A stretch of 64,000 nucleotides of DNA, taken from Pseudomaricurvus albidus. Lineage in GTDB: Bacteria > Pseudomonadota > Gammaproteobacteria > Pseudomonadales > Cellvibrionaceae. A program made the translations under genes and the position numbers. The stretch lies in the NCBI RefSeq assembly GCF_018863235.1, contig NZ_JAHKRS010000002.1, positions 62,001-126,000 on the forward strand. The letters run 5' to 3'. The notes under the pieces are model-generated. The model made no database searches, was not told the origin of the DNA, and saw only the letters and a list, made by a program, of their open reading frames with translations. This document shows, one piece after another, positions 26,468 to 35,424 of the stretch. How positions within the stretch are numbered: the first letter of the stretch is position 1; every line of letters starts with the position of its first letter.

Positions 26468-28861
26468 ATGAAAAGTATTTCCGCCCGTATTGCCGAAGAA
26501 ATTGGTGCTCAGGAGCAGCAGGTTAATGCTGCCGTTGGTTTGCTGGATGAAGGGGCGACGGTTCCCTTTATTGCCCGTTATCGGAAAGAGGTCACGGGCG
26601 GGCTCGATGATACCCAAATGAGGAATTTGGAAGAGCGCTTGCGCTATTTGCGTGAACTGGAAGATCGCCGTGCCGCTATTCTCAAGAGTATTGACGAGCA
26701 GGGCAAACTGACCCCTGAGCTGACGGCCGACATCAACAGCGCAGACACCAAAAACCGCCTCGAAGACCTGTATTTGCCCTACAAGCCCAAGCGCCGTACC
26801 AAAGGCCAGATTGCCCGGGAAGCCGGTCTCGAACCACTGGCTAATGATTTGCACGCCAATCCGGCACTGGTGCCTGAAGAGGAGGCGCAAAAATACATCG
26901 TTGGTGGTGAACTCAATGACGATAGCGACGAAGCGAAAAAGATCACCGACATCAAAGCCGCTCTGGATGGCGCGAAGTACATTTTGATGGAACGCTTCAG
27001 TGAAGATGCCAACCTGTTGGGTCGCCTGCGTGATTTCCTCAAAACCGAGGGCAATGTCTCGGCCAGAGTGATGGATGGCAAACAGGCGGAAGCGGCCAAG
27101 TTCCAGGACTACTTCGAGCACGATGAACCGCTCAAAGGGATTCCCTCTCACCGGGCGCTGGCGATTTTCCGCGGCCGCAATGAAGGCTTTCTGTCCATTG
27201 CCATCACGGTGGGCGATGAGGAAGATCGCACGGCGGCTCACCCCTGTGAAGCCATGATTGCCGATTTCTGGGAAATCCGTGATCAGGGCCGCGCAGCCGA
27301 CAAGTGGCTGGGTGAGGTAGTGCGCTGGACCTGGCGGGTGAAGTTGCTGACTCATTTGGAGACCGACCTGCTGGGTGAAATTCGCGAGCGTGCAGAAGAA
27401 GAGGCGATTCAGGTCTTTGCCAGCAATCTGAAAGATTTGCTGTTGGCCGCTCCGGCGGGTCAGAAGGCGACCATCGGTCTCGATCCCGGCTTGCGCACCG
27501 GTTGTAAGGTTGCCGTAGTGGATGCCACCGGCAAGGTGCTGGATCACTGTGCAATATACCCAACACCGCCGCAGAACAAAGTGCGCGAGGCAGAAGCGAT
27601 TCTGGTCAACTACTGCAAGAAATACGATGTTGGTTTGATTGCCATAGGTAACGGCACGGCTTCTCGCGAGACCGACAAATTTGTCGGCGATATGCTGAAA
27701 GCTCACAAGGACATCAAAGCGCAAAAAGTCATGGTCAATGAAGCCGGTGCTTCGGTTTACTCCGCTTCGGAATTTGCCGCCAAGGAATTTCCCGATCTGG
27801 ACGTTACCATTCGGGGAGCCATTTCCATTGCCCGCCGTTTGCAGGACCCTCTGGCCGAACTGGTGAAAATCGAACCCAAGTCCATTGGGGTGGGCCAGTA
27901 TCAGCACGATGTGTCACAAACCCAGCTGGCGCGTTCACTGGAAGCCGTGGTTGAGGATTGTGTAAACGCCGTCGGTGTGGAAGTGAATACGGCCTCCGCT
28001 CCGCTGCTGGCAGCGGTGTCGGGTTTGAATCAGAGCATTGCCAACAATATTGTCGAGTTTCGCGATCAGAATGGTGTGTTTACCAGTCGGGAAGCTCTGA
28101 AACAGGTTCCTCGTTTTGGTGCCAAAACGTTTGAGCAGGCGGCGGGCTTCCTGCGTGTTGCCGGAGCCGAAAACCCACTCGATGCTTCTGCGGTTCACCC
28201 GGAATCCTATTCAGTGGTGGAAAAAATTGCCGCCAAGAATGCGCGTCTAATCAGCAATCTGATGGGCGATTCGTCTTTCCTGCGCTCCCTGAAGGCTGAG
28301 GATTACACCGATGAAAAATTTGGTGTGCCGACCGTGACCGATATCATCAGTGAGCTGGACAAGCCTGGACGTGATCCGCGCCCGGAATTCAAGACCGCTC
28401 AGTTCCAGGAAGGCGTTGAGAAAATTTCCGACCTTGAGCCTGGCATGATTCTCGAAGGGACTGTCACCAACGTCACCGCCTTTGGTGCGTTTGTGGATGT
28501 GGGTGTTCACCAGGACGGTTTGGTGCATATCTCTGCACTGTCCAATACCTTTGTTAAAGACCCTCGCGATGTGGTCAAGGCCGGTGATATTGTCAAAGTC
28601 AAAGTGATGGAAGTGGATGTCGCCCGCAAGCGTATTGGCATGTCCATGCGTCTCGACGACACCCCGGGAGAGCAGACCTCAATCGGTGGTGAGCGCCGTC
28701 CATCGCGCCGTCAAAATCAGGGTTCCAGCCAACGCAGTTTTGGTGGCAATGACAGCAAGCGTGGCGGTGGTCGCTCCGGTGGTGGTCAGGCCAAGCCGGC
28801 TGAAGGCACCATGGCGGCGTTGTTTGCGCAGGCCAATAAAAAGAAGAATGGTCGCTTGTAA
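26468..28861 (+). CDS. tex: Tex, RNA-binding transcription accessory protein
   Basis: 797 residues, slightly longer than E. coli YhgF/Tex (about 773). N-terminal helical Tex domain ([20 protein letters not shown] near residue 30), a YqgF/RNase-H-like domain ([18 protein letters not shown], from about 335), helix-hairpin-helix repeats ([35 protein letters not shown]) and an S1 domain ([28 protein letters not shown], about 660-730). The tail is glycine- and arginine-rich. Binds nucleic acids and influences transcription or RNA turnover. The ribosome site is weak. Confidence 0.96.
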   Translation: MKSISARIAEEIGAQEQQVNAAVGLLDEGATVPFIARYRKEVTGGLDDTQMRNLEERLRYLRELEDRRAAILKSIDEQGKLTPELTADINSADTKNRLEDLYLPYKPKRRTKGQIAREAGLEPLANDLHANPALVPEEEAQKYIVGGELNDDSDEAKKITDIKAALDGAKYILMERFSEDANLLGRLRDFLKTEGNVSARVMDGKQAEAAKFQDYFEHDEPLKGIPSHRALAIFRGRNEGFLSIAITVGDEEDRTAAHPCEAMIADFWEIRDQGRAADKWLGEVVRWTWRVKLLTHLETDLLGEIRERAEEEAIQVFASNLKDLLLAAPAGQKATIGLDPGLRTGCKVAVVDATGKVLDHCAIYPTPPQNKVREAEAILVNYCKKYDVGLIAIGNGTASRETDKFVGDMLKAHKDIKAQKVMVNEAGASVYSASEFAAKEFPDLDVTIRGAISIARRLQDPLAELVKIEPKSIGVGQYQHDVSQTQLARSLEAVVEDCVNAVGVEVNTASAPLLAAVSGLNQSIANNIVEFRDQNGVFTSREALKQVPRFGAKTFEQAAGFLRVAGAENPLDASAVHPESYSVVEKIAAKNARLISNLMGDSSFLRSLKAEDYTDEKFGVPTVTDIISELDKPGRDPRPEFKTAQFQEGVEKISDLEPGMILEGTVTNVTAFGAFVDVGVHQDGLVHISALSNTFVKDPRDVVKAGDIVKVKVMEVDVARKRIGMSMRLDDTPGEQTSIGGERRPSRRQNQGSSQRSFGGNDSKRGGGRSGGGQAKPAEGTMAALFAQANKKKNGRL

Positions 28862-28915
28862 CAAAACCAGCAATCACGCAATAACAAAACTCGACCCTGG
28901 AGGCGCAGTGGCGTT

Positions 28916-29386
28916 ATGAATTATTGGTTGTTCAAGTCCGAGCCGGACGAGTTTGGTATTGATGATCTCGCCGCTTGCAAACGCGAGCGGTGGGATGGTA
29001 TCCGCAATTATCAGGCTCGCAATCTTTTGCGTGATCAGGTGGCGGTGGGCGATCAGGTGTTGCTCTATCACAGCAGCTGTAAAACCGTGGGAGTGGCGGG
29101 CATTGCTGAAGTGGTGAAGGAGGCTTATCCCGATCCGCTGCAATTTGATCCGGACAGTAAATATTTCGACCCCAAGTCGTCGCCGGATAATCCTCGCTGG
29201 ATCTCGGTCGATATCGCGTATGTTGAAAAGTTTCCCCGCGTATTACCGCTCGCCAGTATCAAATCGAATCCGCAGTTAGAGGAGATGGTGCTGGTCAAGC
29301 AGGGACGCCTGTCGATACAGCCGGTGACCGCCCACGAGTGGCAGGTGATACTTGGGATGGTTAACCGTGGACGGACTGATGCATGA
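28916..29386 (+). CDS. EVE-domain protein
   Basis: 156 residues. Starts MNYWLFKSEPDEFGIDDL, then WDGIRNYQARNLLRD, VGDQVLLYHSSCK and PRWISVDIAYVEKF, the standard EVE (Thy28) signature of a PUA-like fold thought to bind modified bases in DNA or RNA. Cytoplasmic. It is 54 bp after tex and overlaps the next gene by four bases (29383-29386), so tex, this gene and the ChaN-like gene may form one transcript. Confidence 0.92.
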   Translation: MNYWLFKSEPDEFGIDDLAACKRERWDGIRNYQARNLLRDQVAVGDQVLLYHSSCKTVGVAGIAEVVKEAYPDPLQFDPDSKYFDPKSSPDNPRWISVDIAYVEKFPRVLPLASIKSNPQLEEMVLVKQGRLSIQPVTAHEWQVILGMVNRGRTDA

Positions 29387-30306
29387 GCATCAGCCGTGCG
29401 GTACTTTGCTGGTGTCTGTTGCTGACAGTGCCTTCTGCGCTGTGTGTTGCCGCTGAATGGCAGTCGCCTCTGTTGCAAACACATCCACTGGTGGGGCAGA
29501 TCGTTGAACGACAAAGCGGGCAAGTCATTGCCTACCGGGAACTCATCGCTCGATTAGAGCAGTACCCCATGATTCTGATCGGTGAAAAACATGACAATCC
29601 CGATCACCATCGCTTTGAATCCCGATTGCTTGAATCTCTCGTTACAGCCCAGACTGCGGTGGCGTTTGAAATGCTGGACGATGGTTACACCCCCGCGCTG
29701 GAAGCTCTGCCTGATGACCTCTCCCTGGCAGAGCTAAAGACCGCATTGCGGTGGCCGGAGCACGGCTGGAGCTGGGACGACTATGGTCCTTTGCTGTCGC
29801 AAGTGTTGCAGCAGGGTGGGCAAATCAAGTCAGCAAATATCGATCGGTCACAAATGATGGCGATCTACCGGGAAGGCTCTTCGGCACTCAGTGATCAACG
29901 CCGATTTGCCTCTGTGGCGCGAGTAGGTGACGACTTGCAAAAGCCTATTATGAATCTCGTGTTTGAGTCTCATTGCGGCAAGATGGCAAAAGAAAAACTG
30001 CAACCCATGGTGGATATCCAGTTGGCCAAGGACGCAAGCATGGCCGCTGCGCTGGCTGGTCAGGGTGACACGGTTAAACCGCTCAGAAGCATCCTGATTA
30101 CTGGTGGCATCCACGCTCGCAAGGACGTCGGGGTGCCCCGACATCTGCCCGCAAAGACCCGGGCTGTGACACTGTTGATGATTGAAGTGGATGAGCAGCG
30201 TACCGAGGCCGGAGAATACCCCGCAATTCAACAGAATCAGGCGGATTATGTCTGGTTCTCCCCCATGTTCACCGATGAGGATTATTGTTCCCGTTTGAGT
30301 GAGTAG
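29383..30306 (+). CDS. ChaN-family (DUF399/TIKI-like) haem-binding lipoprotein-like protein
   Basis: 307 residues. A secretion signal at the N-terminus (MSISRAVLCWCLLLTVPSALC) contains cysteines, but no clear lipobox. The mature part shows MILIGEKHDNPDHHRFESRL, the conserved histidine and glutamate cluster of the ChaN/TIKI fold, and later ILITGGIHARKDVGVPRHL. ChaN of Campylobacter binds haem; others are thought to be metalloproteases. Predicted envelope protein. Overlaps the EVE gene by ATGA. Confidence 0.82.
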   Translation: MSISRAVLCWCLLLTVPSALCVAAEWQSPLLQTHPLVGQIVERQSGQVIAYRELIARLEQYPMILIGEKHDNPDHHRFESRLLESLVTAQTAVAFEMLDDGYTPALEALPDDLSLAELKTALRWPEHGWSWDDYGPLLSQVLQQGGQIKSANIDRSQMMAIYREGSSALSDQRRFASVARVGDDLQKPIMNLVFESHCGKMAKEKLQPMVDIQLAKDASMAAALAGQGDTVKPLRSILITGGIHARKDVGVPRHLPAKTRAVTLLMIEVDEQRTEAGEYPAIQQNQADYVWFSPMFTDEDYCSRLSE

Positions 30307-30414
30307 TTACTGCCAGGTCTTCGAAAGTGATGACATCCGGTGAATTTTGAAATTCACAGAGCCGGTGATAGTCTTAAGACAGAGACTCAAACAGCATCCT
30401 CCGGAGAATGGCTC

Positions 30415-30888
30415 ATGAAAACCGATCTTTGTGCTCAAGATGTGATGACTCCTCAGGTATTGATGGCCTATGAAGGTTGGTCGATCAAACGCCTGTCTGA
30501 CTTCTTTGTGAAGAATAAAATCAGCGGTGCCCCGGTGATCGCCAGTGACCACAGTCTGGTGGGGGTGGTGACCGTGACCGATATCCTGTCGTTCGAGAAT
30601 AAAAGCTCCGAGGAAAAAGGCGAACTGCTGCAAGAGGTCTACGCAGAGTACGTGGGCCAGATCTATGATGACACTGTTCTGCAGACCATGATGTCAAAAG
30701 CTGATGAAAACTGTACGGTCAATCAGGTGATGACCAATCATGTGATTAAGATCGATGGTAAGGCCAGTCTCCAGGAAGTGGCTTACGTGATGTTGCAACA
30801 TGGTATCCGTCGTATCTTTGTGACGCAAAATGGCATTATCTGCGGCGTCATCAGCACTCGCAATATCCTCTCGGCGATCGCCCGGTAG
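30415..30888 (+). CDS. CBS-pair domain protein
   Basis: 157 residues from ATG 30415, with CGGAGA eight bases upstream; an in-frame start at 30340 would add 25 unrelated residues. Two CBS motifs: residues 8-62 (VMTPQVLMAYEGWSIKRL through GVVTVTDIL) and about 97-155 (VMTNHVIKIDGKASLQEV through GVISTRNILSAI). Such stand-alone pairs bind adenosine nucleotides or SAM. No enzyme or transporter domain is fused. Target unknown. Confidence 0.87.
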   Translation: MKTDLCAQDVMTPQVLMAYEGWSIKRLSDFFVKNKISGAPVIASDHSLVGVVTVTDILSFENKSSEEKGELLQEVYAEYVGQIYDDTVLQTMMSKADENCTVNQVMTNHVIKIDGKASLQEVAYVMLQHGIRRIFVTQNGIICGVISTRNILSAIAR

Positions 30889-31032
30889 TCGCCCTTTTCC
30901 TTTCTGCAATCAGTCCCGCTGAGGGGCTGACATACGCCGTCTATACTGACCCTATTCAATCCCGTATTTGGGCAATAACCGAAATGTTACGGCTTGTCCT
31001 GTTATTCACCATGTCATAGGAGGGAAGATGGT

Positions 31033-31413
31033 ATGCAAATTGAAAAGCACGGTTTGTCTGTGGGTATCGAGCGTGTCGGCAAGACGTTTTTTCTGATGAT
31101 CACCGCCGTGGGCAAACTGACGCACGAAGATTATGAAATCATGACGCCCATGATCGATTCTGCTCTCGAAGGGGTTAAAGATCCGACAGTGAATGTCCTG
31201 TTTGATGCTTCCGGTCTGGAGGGGTGGGAGGCGAGAGCCGCCTGGGATGATTTCAAGCTGGGACTCAAGCACGGTAACGCGTTCAACAAAATTGCGCTGT
31301 GTACCAATAAACGCTGGTTGGAAGTGGGTGCCAAAATAGCTGGCTGGTTTGTCTCTGGTGAAGTAAAGACCTTTGACAGTCTCAGCGCTGCGTTAAACTG
31401 GTTAAATGAATAA
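31033..31413 (+). CDS. SpoIIAA-like (STAS-related) protein
   Basis: 126 residues from the ATG at 31033, which has AGGAGG nine bases upstream; the frame extends to 30994 but without a ribosome site. MQIEKHGLSVGIERVGKTFF, VGKLTHEDYEIMTPMID and NVLFDASGLEGWEARAAWDD follow the SpoIIAA-like family (DUF3478), a SEC14/STAS-like fold. Widely found in marine gammaproteobacteria; role unknown. Cytoplasmic. Confidence 0.85.
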   Translation: MQIEKHGLSVGIERVGKTFFLMITAVGKLTHEDYEIMTPMIDSALEGVKDPTVNVLFDASGLEGWEARAAWDDFKLGLKHGNAFNKIALCTNKRWLEVGAKIAGWFVSGEVKTFDSLSAALNWLNE

Positions 31414-31420
31414 GATGAGT

Positions 31421-31454
31421 GCCGGGCTTGCCGACGGTGGCAAGCCCGGCGTGT
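31421..31454. terminator. Hairpin between convergent STAS-like and dehydrogenase genes
   Basis: GCCGGGCTTGCC (31421-31432) pairs perfectly with GGCAAGCCCGGC (31439-31450) around a six-base loop; GTGTCGGTTTT follows. Confidence 0.75.
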
Positions 31455-31471
31455 CGGTTTTAATCCGCGCG

Positions 31472-32494
31472 TCATTCCCAGTGGGTTAAGACAACCTTGC
31501 CAATGGCTTTGCCGCTTTCCAGAAGTCCGTGAACCCGGCGCAGGTTTTGTGCGTTGATGGGCTTGATGCACTCTTTCATGGTGCCCTGTAACTCACCTTG
31601 ATCAATGCCCGCAGCGATCCTGTTGAGCAGCTTTTGTTGCTCAATCATGTCGTCCGTCTGAAACATGGCTCTGGTGAACATGAATTCCCAGGAGAAACTG
31701 GCGCTCTTGCTTTTCAGCAGGCCCAGGTCGACCGGGTGTTCTGTTTCAACAATAGAGCAGATATGACCCTGAGGGGCGATGGCATTCGCCATGGCTTGCC
31801 AGTGCTGGTCGGTAGCGTTGAGGCAAAGGATGTAATCGACGGTCTCAATATTGAGAGTTTTCAGCTCCTCATCCAGCGGCTTGCGGTGGTTGATCACCTG
31901 GTCGGCCCCCATTTGCTTCACCCAGTTGATGGTGTCGTCTCTGGACGCGGTCGCGATCACATTCAATTGGGCTAATTGTTTGGCCAATTGAATCGCAATC
32001 GAACCGACGCCACCGGCCGCGCCAATGATCAGAATGCTTTTATTGGCGTCCTGACCTTCCGGGCAAATGCCCATGCGCTCGAACAGGGCCTCCCAGGCGG
32101 TAATGCTGGTGAGAGGCAGGGCGGCTGCCTGGGCAAAATCCAGCGTGTTGGGCATTTTTCCGGTAATGCGTTCATCCACCAGCTGCAGTTCGCTGTTGCT
32201 GCCTGCACGGGTGATGTCGCCGGCGTAGTAGACCCGGTCTCCCACCTTGTAGTGTTCCACATCGGATCCCAAGGCTACTACTTCACCCGCCGCGTCCCAC
32301 CCCAGCACCCGTGGAGAGCTTTCTGTCTGGTCTTTAGGGGAGCGCACCTTGGTGTCCACCGGATTGACCGAGATGGCTTTAACGGCCACCAGCAGGTCAT
32401 GACCAGCTGGTGCATGCGGTTGATCAATGTCGACATCGATCAGAGCGTTTTCATCATCAATGGGTAAATACTGATATAAGCCGACAGCTTTCAT
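31472..32494 (-). CDS. Zinc-type alcohol dehydrogenase-like / quinone oxidoreductase family protein
   Basis: 340 residues of the medium-chain dehydrogenase superfamily. GroES-like N-terminal part (GHDLLVAVKAISVNPVDTKVR, GWDAAGEVVALGSDV) and a nucleotide-binding part with IIGAAGGVGSIAIQLAKQL (about 152-171). The cysteines that bind zinc in true alcohol dehydrogenases are absent, so it should be a zinc-free NADPH-dependent oxidoreductase like YogA or the quinone oxidoreductases. GGAGACTCCTCA precedes the ATG. Substrate unknown. Confidence 0.88.
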   Translation of the reverse strand: MKAVGLYQYLPIDDENALIDVDIDQPHAPAGHDLLVAVKAISVNPVDTKVRSPKDQTESSPRVLGWDAAGEVVALGSDVEHYKVGDRVYYAGDITRAGSNSELQLVDERITGKMPNTLDFAQAAALPLTSITAWEALFERMGICPEGQDANKSILIIGAAGGVGSIAIQLAKQLAQLNVIATASRDDTINWVKQMGADQVINHRKPLDEELKTLNIETVDYILCLNATDQHWQAMANAIAPQGHICSIVETEHPVDLGLLKSKSASFSWEFMFTRAMFQTDDMIEQQKLLNRIAAGIDQGELQGTMKECIKPINAQNLRRVHGLLESGKAIGKVVLTHWE

Positions 32495-32746
32495 TGAGGA
32501 GTCTCCACGAGTATGAGTGTTCGTTCTTGATGTGAGGGAATTGGTCTGCCCCGGATATTGGCAGAGGATAGAGTATTGGCGTGAAATTAGTAACTGATCG
32601 TTTGAGACTGTCCTGAAATGGTGATTTTCATTAGGCGTTTGGTTATTTCAGGTGCACGGGAAAAGGGCGTAAAAGGCCACCAAAGGCGATTCTGACGACT
32701 ATTTTGAGGTAATCACTGTTTGAGTGTCAGTTATTGTAAATAACAG

Positions 32747-32774
32747 TTGACTCGGTCGCAGTCTTGTTTATAAG
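32747..32774 (+). promoter_or_regulatory. Promoter of the cold-shock gene
   Basis: TTGACT at 32747-32752, 16-bp spacer, TATAAG at 32769-32774. Transcription from about 32781 would give a leader near 180 nt, typical of cold-inducible csp mRNAs. The rest of the 465-bp gap from 32495 holds no gene I can support. Confidence 0.65.
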
Positions 32775-32959
32775 CTAAGGGTCGCTTGAAAGTGCGACTG
32801 AATATTTATGCACACCATTTCGAAGTCCGTATTGAGTACCTCGTCCTGTTTTCATAAGTAAATAGCAACACACTTCAGCACAGCCGCCTTTGGGGTTCTG
32901 GTTACGGGGCTCTGTTAAAGGCAAATCATTACTATTGAAGAAAGATTAGGATATTACTA

Positions 32960-33166
32960 ATGTCAAAGACTACCGGTACGGTTAAATGGTTCAACGAATC
33001 TAAAGGTTTTGGTTTCATCGAGCAAGAGTCTGGTCCAGACGTTTTCGCTCACTTCAGCGCTATTCAGGGTTCAGGTTTCAAAACTCTGGCTGAAGGCCAA
33101 AAAGTTGAGTTCACTGTAACTCAAGGTCAAAAAGGCCCACAGGCCGAGGACATCGTTCCTCTGTAA
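32960..33166 (+). CDS. Cold-shock protein, CspA family
   Basis: 68 residues, a single cold-shock domain. RNP1 KGFGFI at 15-20 and RNP2 VFAHFSAI at 28-35, with [14 protein letters not shown] and the conserved C-terminal GPQAEDIV. Binds single-stranded RNA and melts secondary structure. It has its own promoter, a long leader and a strong terminator. Whether it is cold-induced or constitutive cannot be told from the protein. Confidence 0.96.
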   Translation: MSKTTGTVKWFNESKGFGFIEQESGPDVFAHFSAIQGSGFKTLAEGQKVEFTVTQGQKGPQAEDIVPL

Positions 33167-33190
33167 GTCTCAGACCTTCTGAGATGAACT

Positions 33191-33219
33191 AAAAAAGGAG
33201 GCTTAAAGCCTCCTTTTTT
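33191..33219 (+). terminator. Intrinsic terminator after the cold-shock gene
   Basis: GGAGGC-TTAAA-GCCTCC (33197-33213) flanked by six A and six T; probably works in both directions. Confidence 0.93.
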
Positions 33220-33309
33220 GTGTCTGCATGTTTTGTGACGGATTATGCAGTCCCTGTTTATTCTCCTCAACCGGCCATCGCTGACCGGTGAGTGTCATCC
33301 TCTTTCAAT

Positions 33310-34881
33310 CTACGCTGCTTCGGCCTCTTTGCTGACACCGGTCGCACTCGCTCCATTCACTTGGCGGCGGCTGGCGATCTCACCGCTCTTCACTTTGGCC
33401 AGATACTCGTTGACTTCGCGCTTCACCTCCGGAGCGTAGAGATACAATCCAATGATGTTGGGCACGGCAATCAGGAAAACGATGGCATCGGAGAAGTTCA
33501 GTACCGAGGTGAGGTTGGTCATACAGCCCAGCATGATGAACAGACAAAACACCGTTTTGAAAATGTTCTGGCTGAATGTGGCCTCGCCAAACAGATAGGT
33601 CCAGCCCTTTAAGCCGTAATAAGACCAGGAGATGGCGGTGGAGAAGGCAAACAACAACCCGGCGATGGCCAGAGGGTAGGGCGCCCAGCTGATGTGATGT
33701 TCAAACGCTGCGGATGTCAGGGCAATGCCTTCAAGGCCGGTATCCATCAGCCCATGAGGGTAGGCGGTGGTGATAATCACCAGAGACGTCAGGGTGCAGA
33801 TCACAATGGTGTCAATAAACGGTTCCAGCAGTGAAACAATACCCTCTGATGCGGGTTGATCGGTTTGCACGGCGGAGTGAGCAATTGAGGCGGAACCAAT
33901 GCCGGCTTCGTTGGAGAACAGTGCGCGCTGAAACCCGACAATCATGGCGCCAATCATGCCGCCGGTCATGCCATCACTGGTAAAAGCGCCGGTGAACATC
34001 ATGCCGAAAGCGGCTGGGATGTACTCAGCGCTCATGGCAATGATCACAATGGCCGAAACGACATAAAGCACGGCCATAAAAGGAACCACTTTACCGGCTA
34101 CGCGGGCAATCGATCTAATGCCACCCAAAATCACTGCCCCAATGATCAGTGCTAACACCAGACCGAATAACCAGCCTTTGTCCGCAAAGAAGCTGGAATC
34201 GTCGCCTGTGATGTTCACGAACTGCACATAGGCCTGATTGGATTGAAACATGTTGCCGATGCCGAAACAGCCAACTACCAGAGCCAGTGCATAAAAGCCA
34301 CCTAGCAGTTTGCCGGCTCCGGGCATGTTGCGCTTGGCCAAAAAGGCTTCCAGGTAGTACATGGGGCCGCCGGAAACAGAGCCATCCGGGTTTTGTCGGC
34401 GGTATTTAACCCCCAGGGTACATTCTGCCAGCTTGGTGGACATGGCCAGAAAACCTGCGACGATCAGCCAGAAAGCCGCGCCGGGTCCGCCAATGGATAT
34501 CGCTACTGCGACACCGCCAATGTTACCGATGCCGACGGTACCGGAAACGGCGGTTGCGACAGCCTGAAAGTGAGAAATCTCACCGGAATGGGAGGCGTTG
34601 TGATAGTCACCACGGACGAGTTTGATCGCGTGACCAAAAGCCCGTACGTTCATAAAGCCCAGATAGAGCGTGAAAAAAGTAGCGGCAATGGCCAGCCATA
34701 GGACAATAAGAGGAATGTCGTGACCAAACAGGTTGGCTTTATAGAAAATAAAATCAGAAAGTCCAGAGCTGAGCGGGGAAATCCACTGATTAATGGTCTC
34801 GTCCAGTCCTTCGGCAAAGGACGGCGCAGAGAGTGTGGATAAGCCCAAAAGCCATCCGGTTTGCGAGTGATACGTCGACAT
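33310..34881 (-). CDS. Alanine/glycine:sodium symporter, AGCS family
   Basis: 523 residues with about ten transmembrane spans. GTVGIGNIGGVAVAISIGGPGAAFW is the AGCS signature for substrate and sodium binding, followed by SGGPMYYLEAFLAKR and the FSNEAGIGSASIAHSAV motif. Takes up alanine, glycine or possibly glutamine with Na+ (established for the family; substrate here not fixed). The long N-terminus starts with a possible signal-like stretch. Faces the aldehyde dehydrogenase gene across a region with NtrC-like sites, hinting at nitrogen control. Confidence 0.93.
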   Translation of the reverse strand: MSTYHSQTGWLLGLSTLSAPSFAEGLDETINQWISPLSSGLSDFIFYKANLFGHDIPLIVLWLAIAATFFTLYLGFMNVRAFGHAIKLVRGDYHNASHSGEISHFQAVATAVSGTVGIGNIGGVAVAISIGGPGAAFWLIVAGFLAMSTKLAECTLGVKYRRQNPDGSVSGGPMYYLEAFLAKRNMPGAGKLLGGFYALALVVGCFGIGNMFQSNQAYVQFVNITGDDSSFFADKGWLFGLVLALIIGAVILGGIRSIARVAGKVVPFMAVLYVVSAIVIIAMSAEYIPAAFGMMFTGAFTSDGMTGGMIGAMIVGFQRALFSNEAGIGSASIAHSAVQTDQPASEGIVSLLEPFIDTIVICTLTSLVIITTAYPHGLMDTGLEGIALTSAAFEHHISWAPYPLAIAGLLFAFSTAISWSYYGLKGWTYLFGEATFSQNIFKTVFCLFIMLGCMTNLTSVLNFSDAIVFLIAVPNIIGLYLYAPEVKREVNEYLAKVKSGEIASRRQVNGASATGVSKEAEAA

Positions 34882-35043
34882 AGGTTTTATTTGCTCCCCT
34901 ATTTAAAAAGGTTGGCTTTGCATGTTTTTGGGTAAGATCAAAGGCATGCAAACCCTCACTCGTTAACCCTAACCTCTAAGGTAAACTGCGGATAAGTCCA
35001 GTTGAACCGTTTTTAGTGGACCAGCGTGGAATTTTTCTTGAAT

Positions 35044-35090
35044 TGCACCAATATAAGTGCTTTTTTCTGGGTGTGCACACTTGTGGTGCA
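35044..35090. promoter_or_regulatory. Two NtrC-like palindromes 30 bp apart
   Basis: TGCACCAATATAAGTGC at 35044-35060 and TGCACACTTGTGGTGCA at 35074-35090 resemble the NtrC site TGCACCA-N3-TGGTGCA; the second matches all but one or two positions. Starts are 30 bp apart, close to three helical turns, as in tandem NtrC sites at glnA. A weak sigma-54 look-alike (GG-N10-GC at 35231-35245) lies downstream; none is clear towards the symporter. The remaining 540-bp gap between 34882 and 35424 shows no gene. Confidence 0.5.
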
Positions 35091-35424
35091 ATAAGGGGTG
35101 GTGCTTTTTGACAGTGACGTTTTTTCTGCTCATTTTTTAGGCTGGTCTGATAAAAAAAACAGTCCTGGATCTGTGGACATGCCTGGCACTTGATTACAGT
35201 GCAACCTCCCGCATGGTTGTGAACACTGACTGGTTATGGAAATGCCCGAACTGTCATGCGCAGCCATTGCCGTCCTCGCCGTGTTGATCGCGGTAATACG
35301 TTTTTTTTCAGTTGGCGGCCGCCGGCTGATCTTGAGAAAAGTTGATGGTGTGCTGTTTTTGCCGTGAATACCGTGCTGAAGAATTCTGCGAAACGAATCA
35401 CTGGTTTTATAGAGGAATGAGATT

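Noticed and set aside
26441-27907. Long open frame of 488 codons on the minus strand opposite tex
   Set aside because: It lies wholly over the conserved Tex coding frame, lacks a ribosome site and shows no family features; antisense shadow of codon bias.
35231-35246. Sigma-54 promoter for the aldehyde dehydrogenase
   Set aside because: Only the GG-N10-GC core fits; the -24 element TGGTTAT is far from TGGCACG and the start is 180 bp away.
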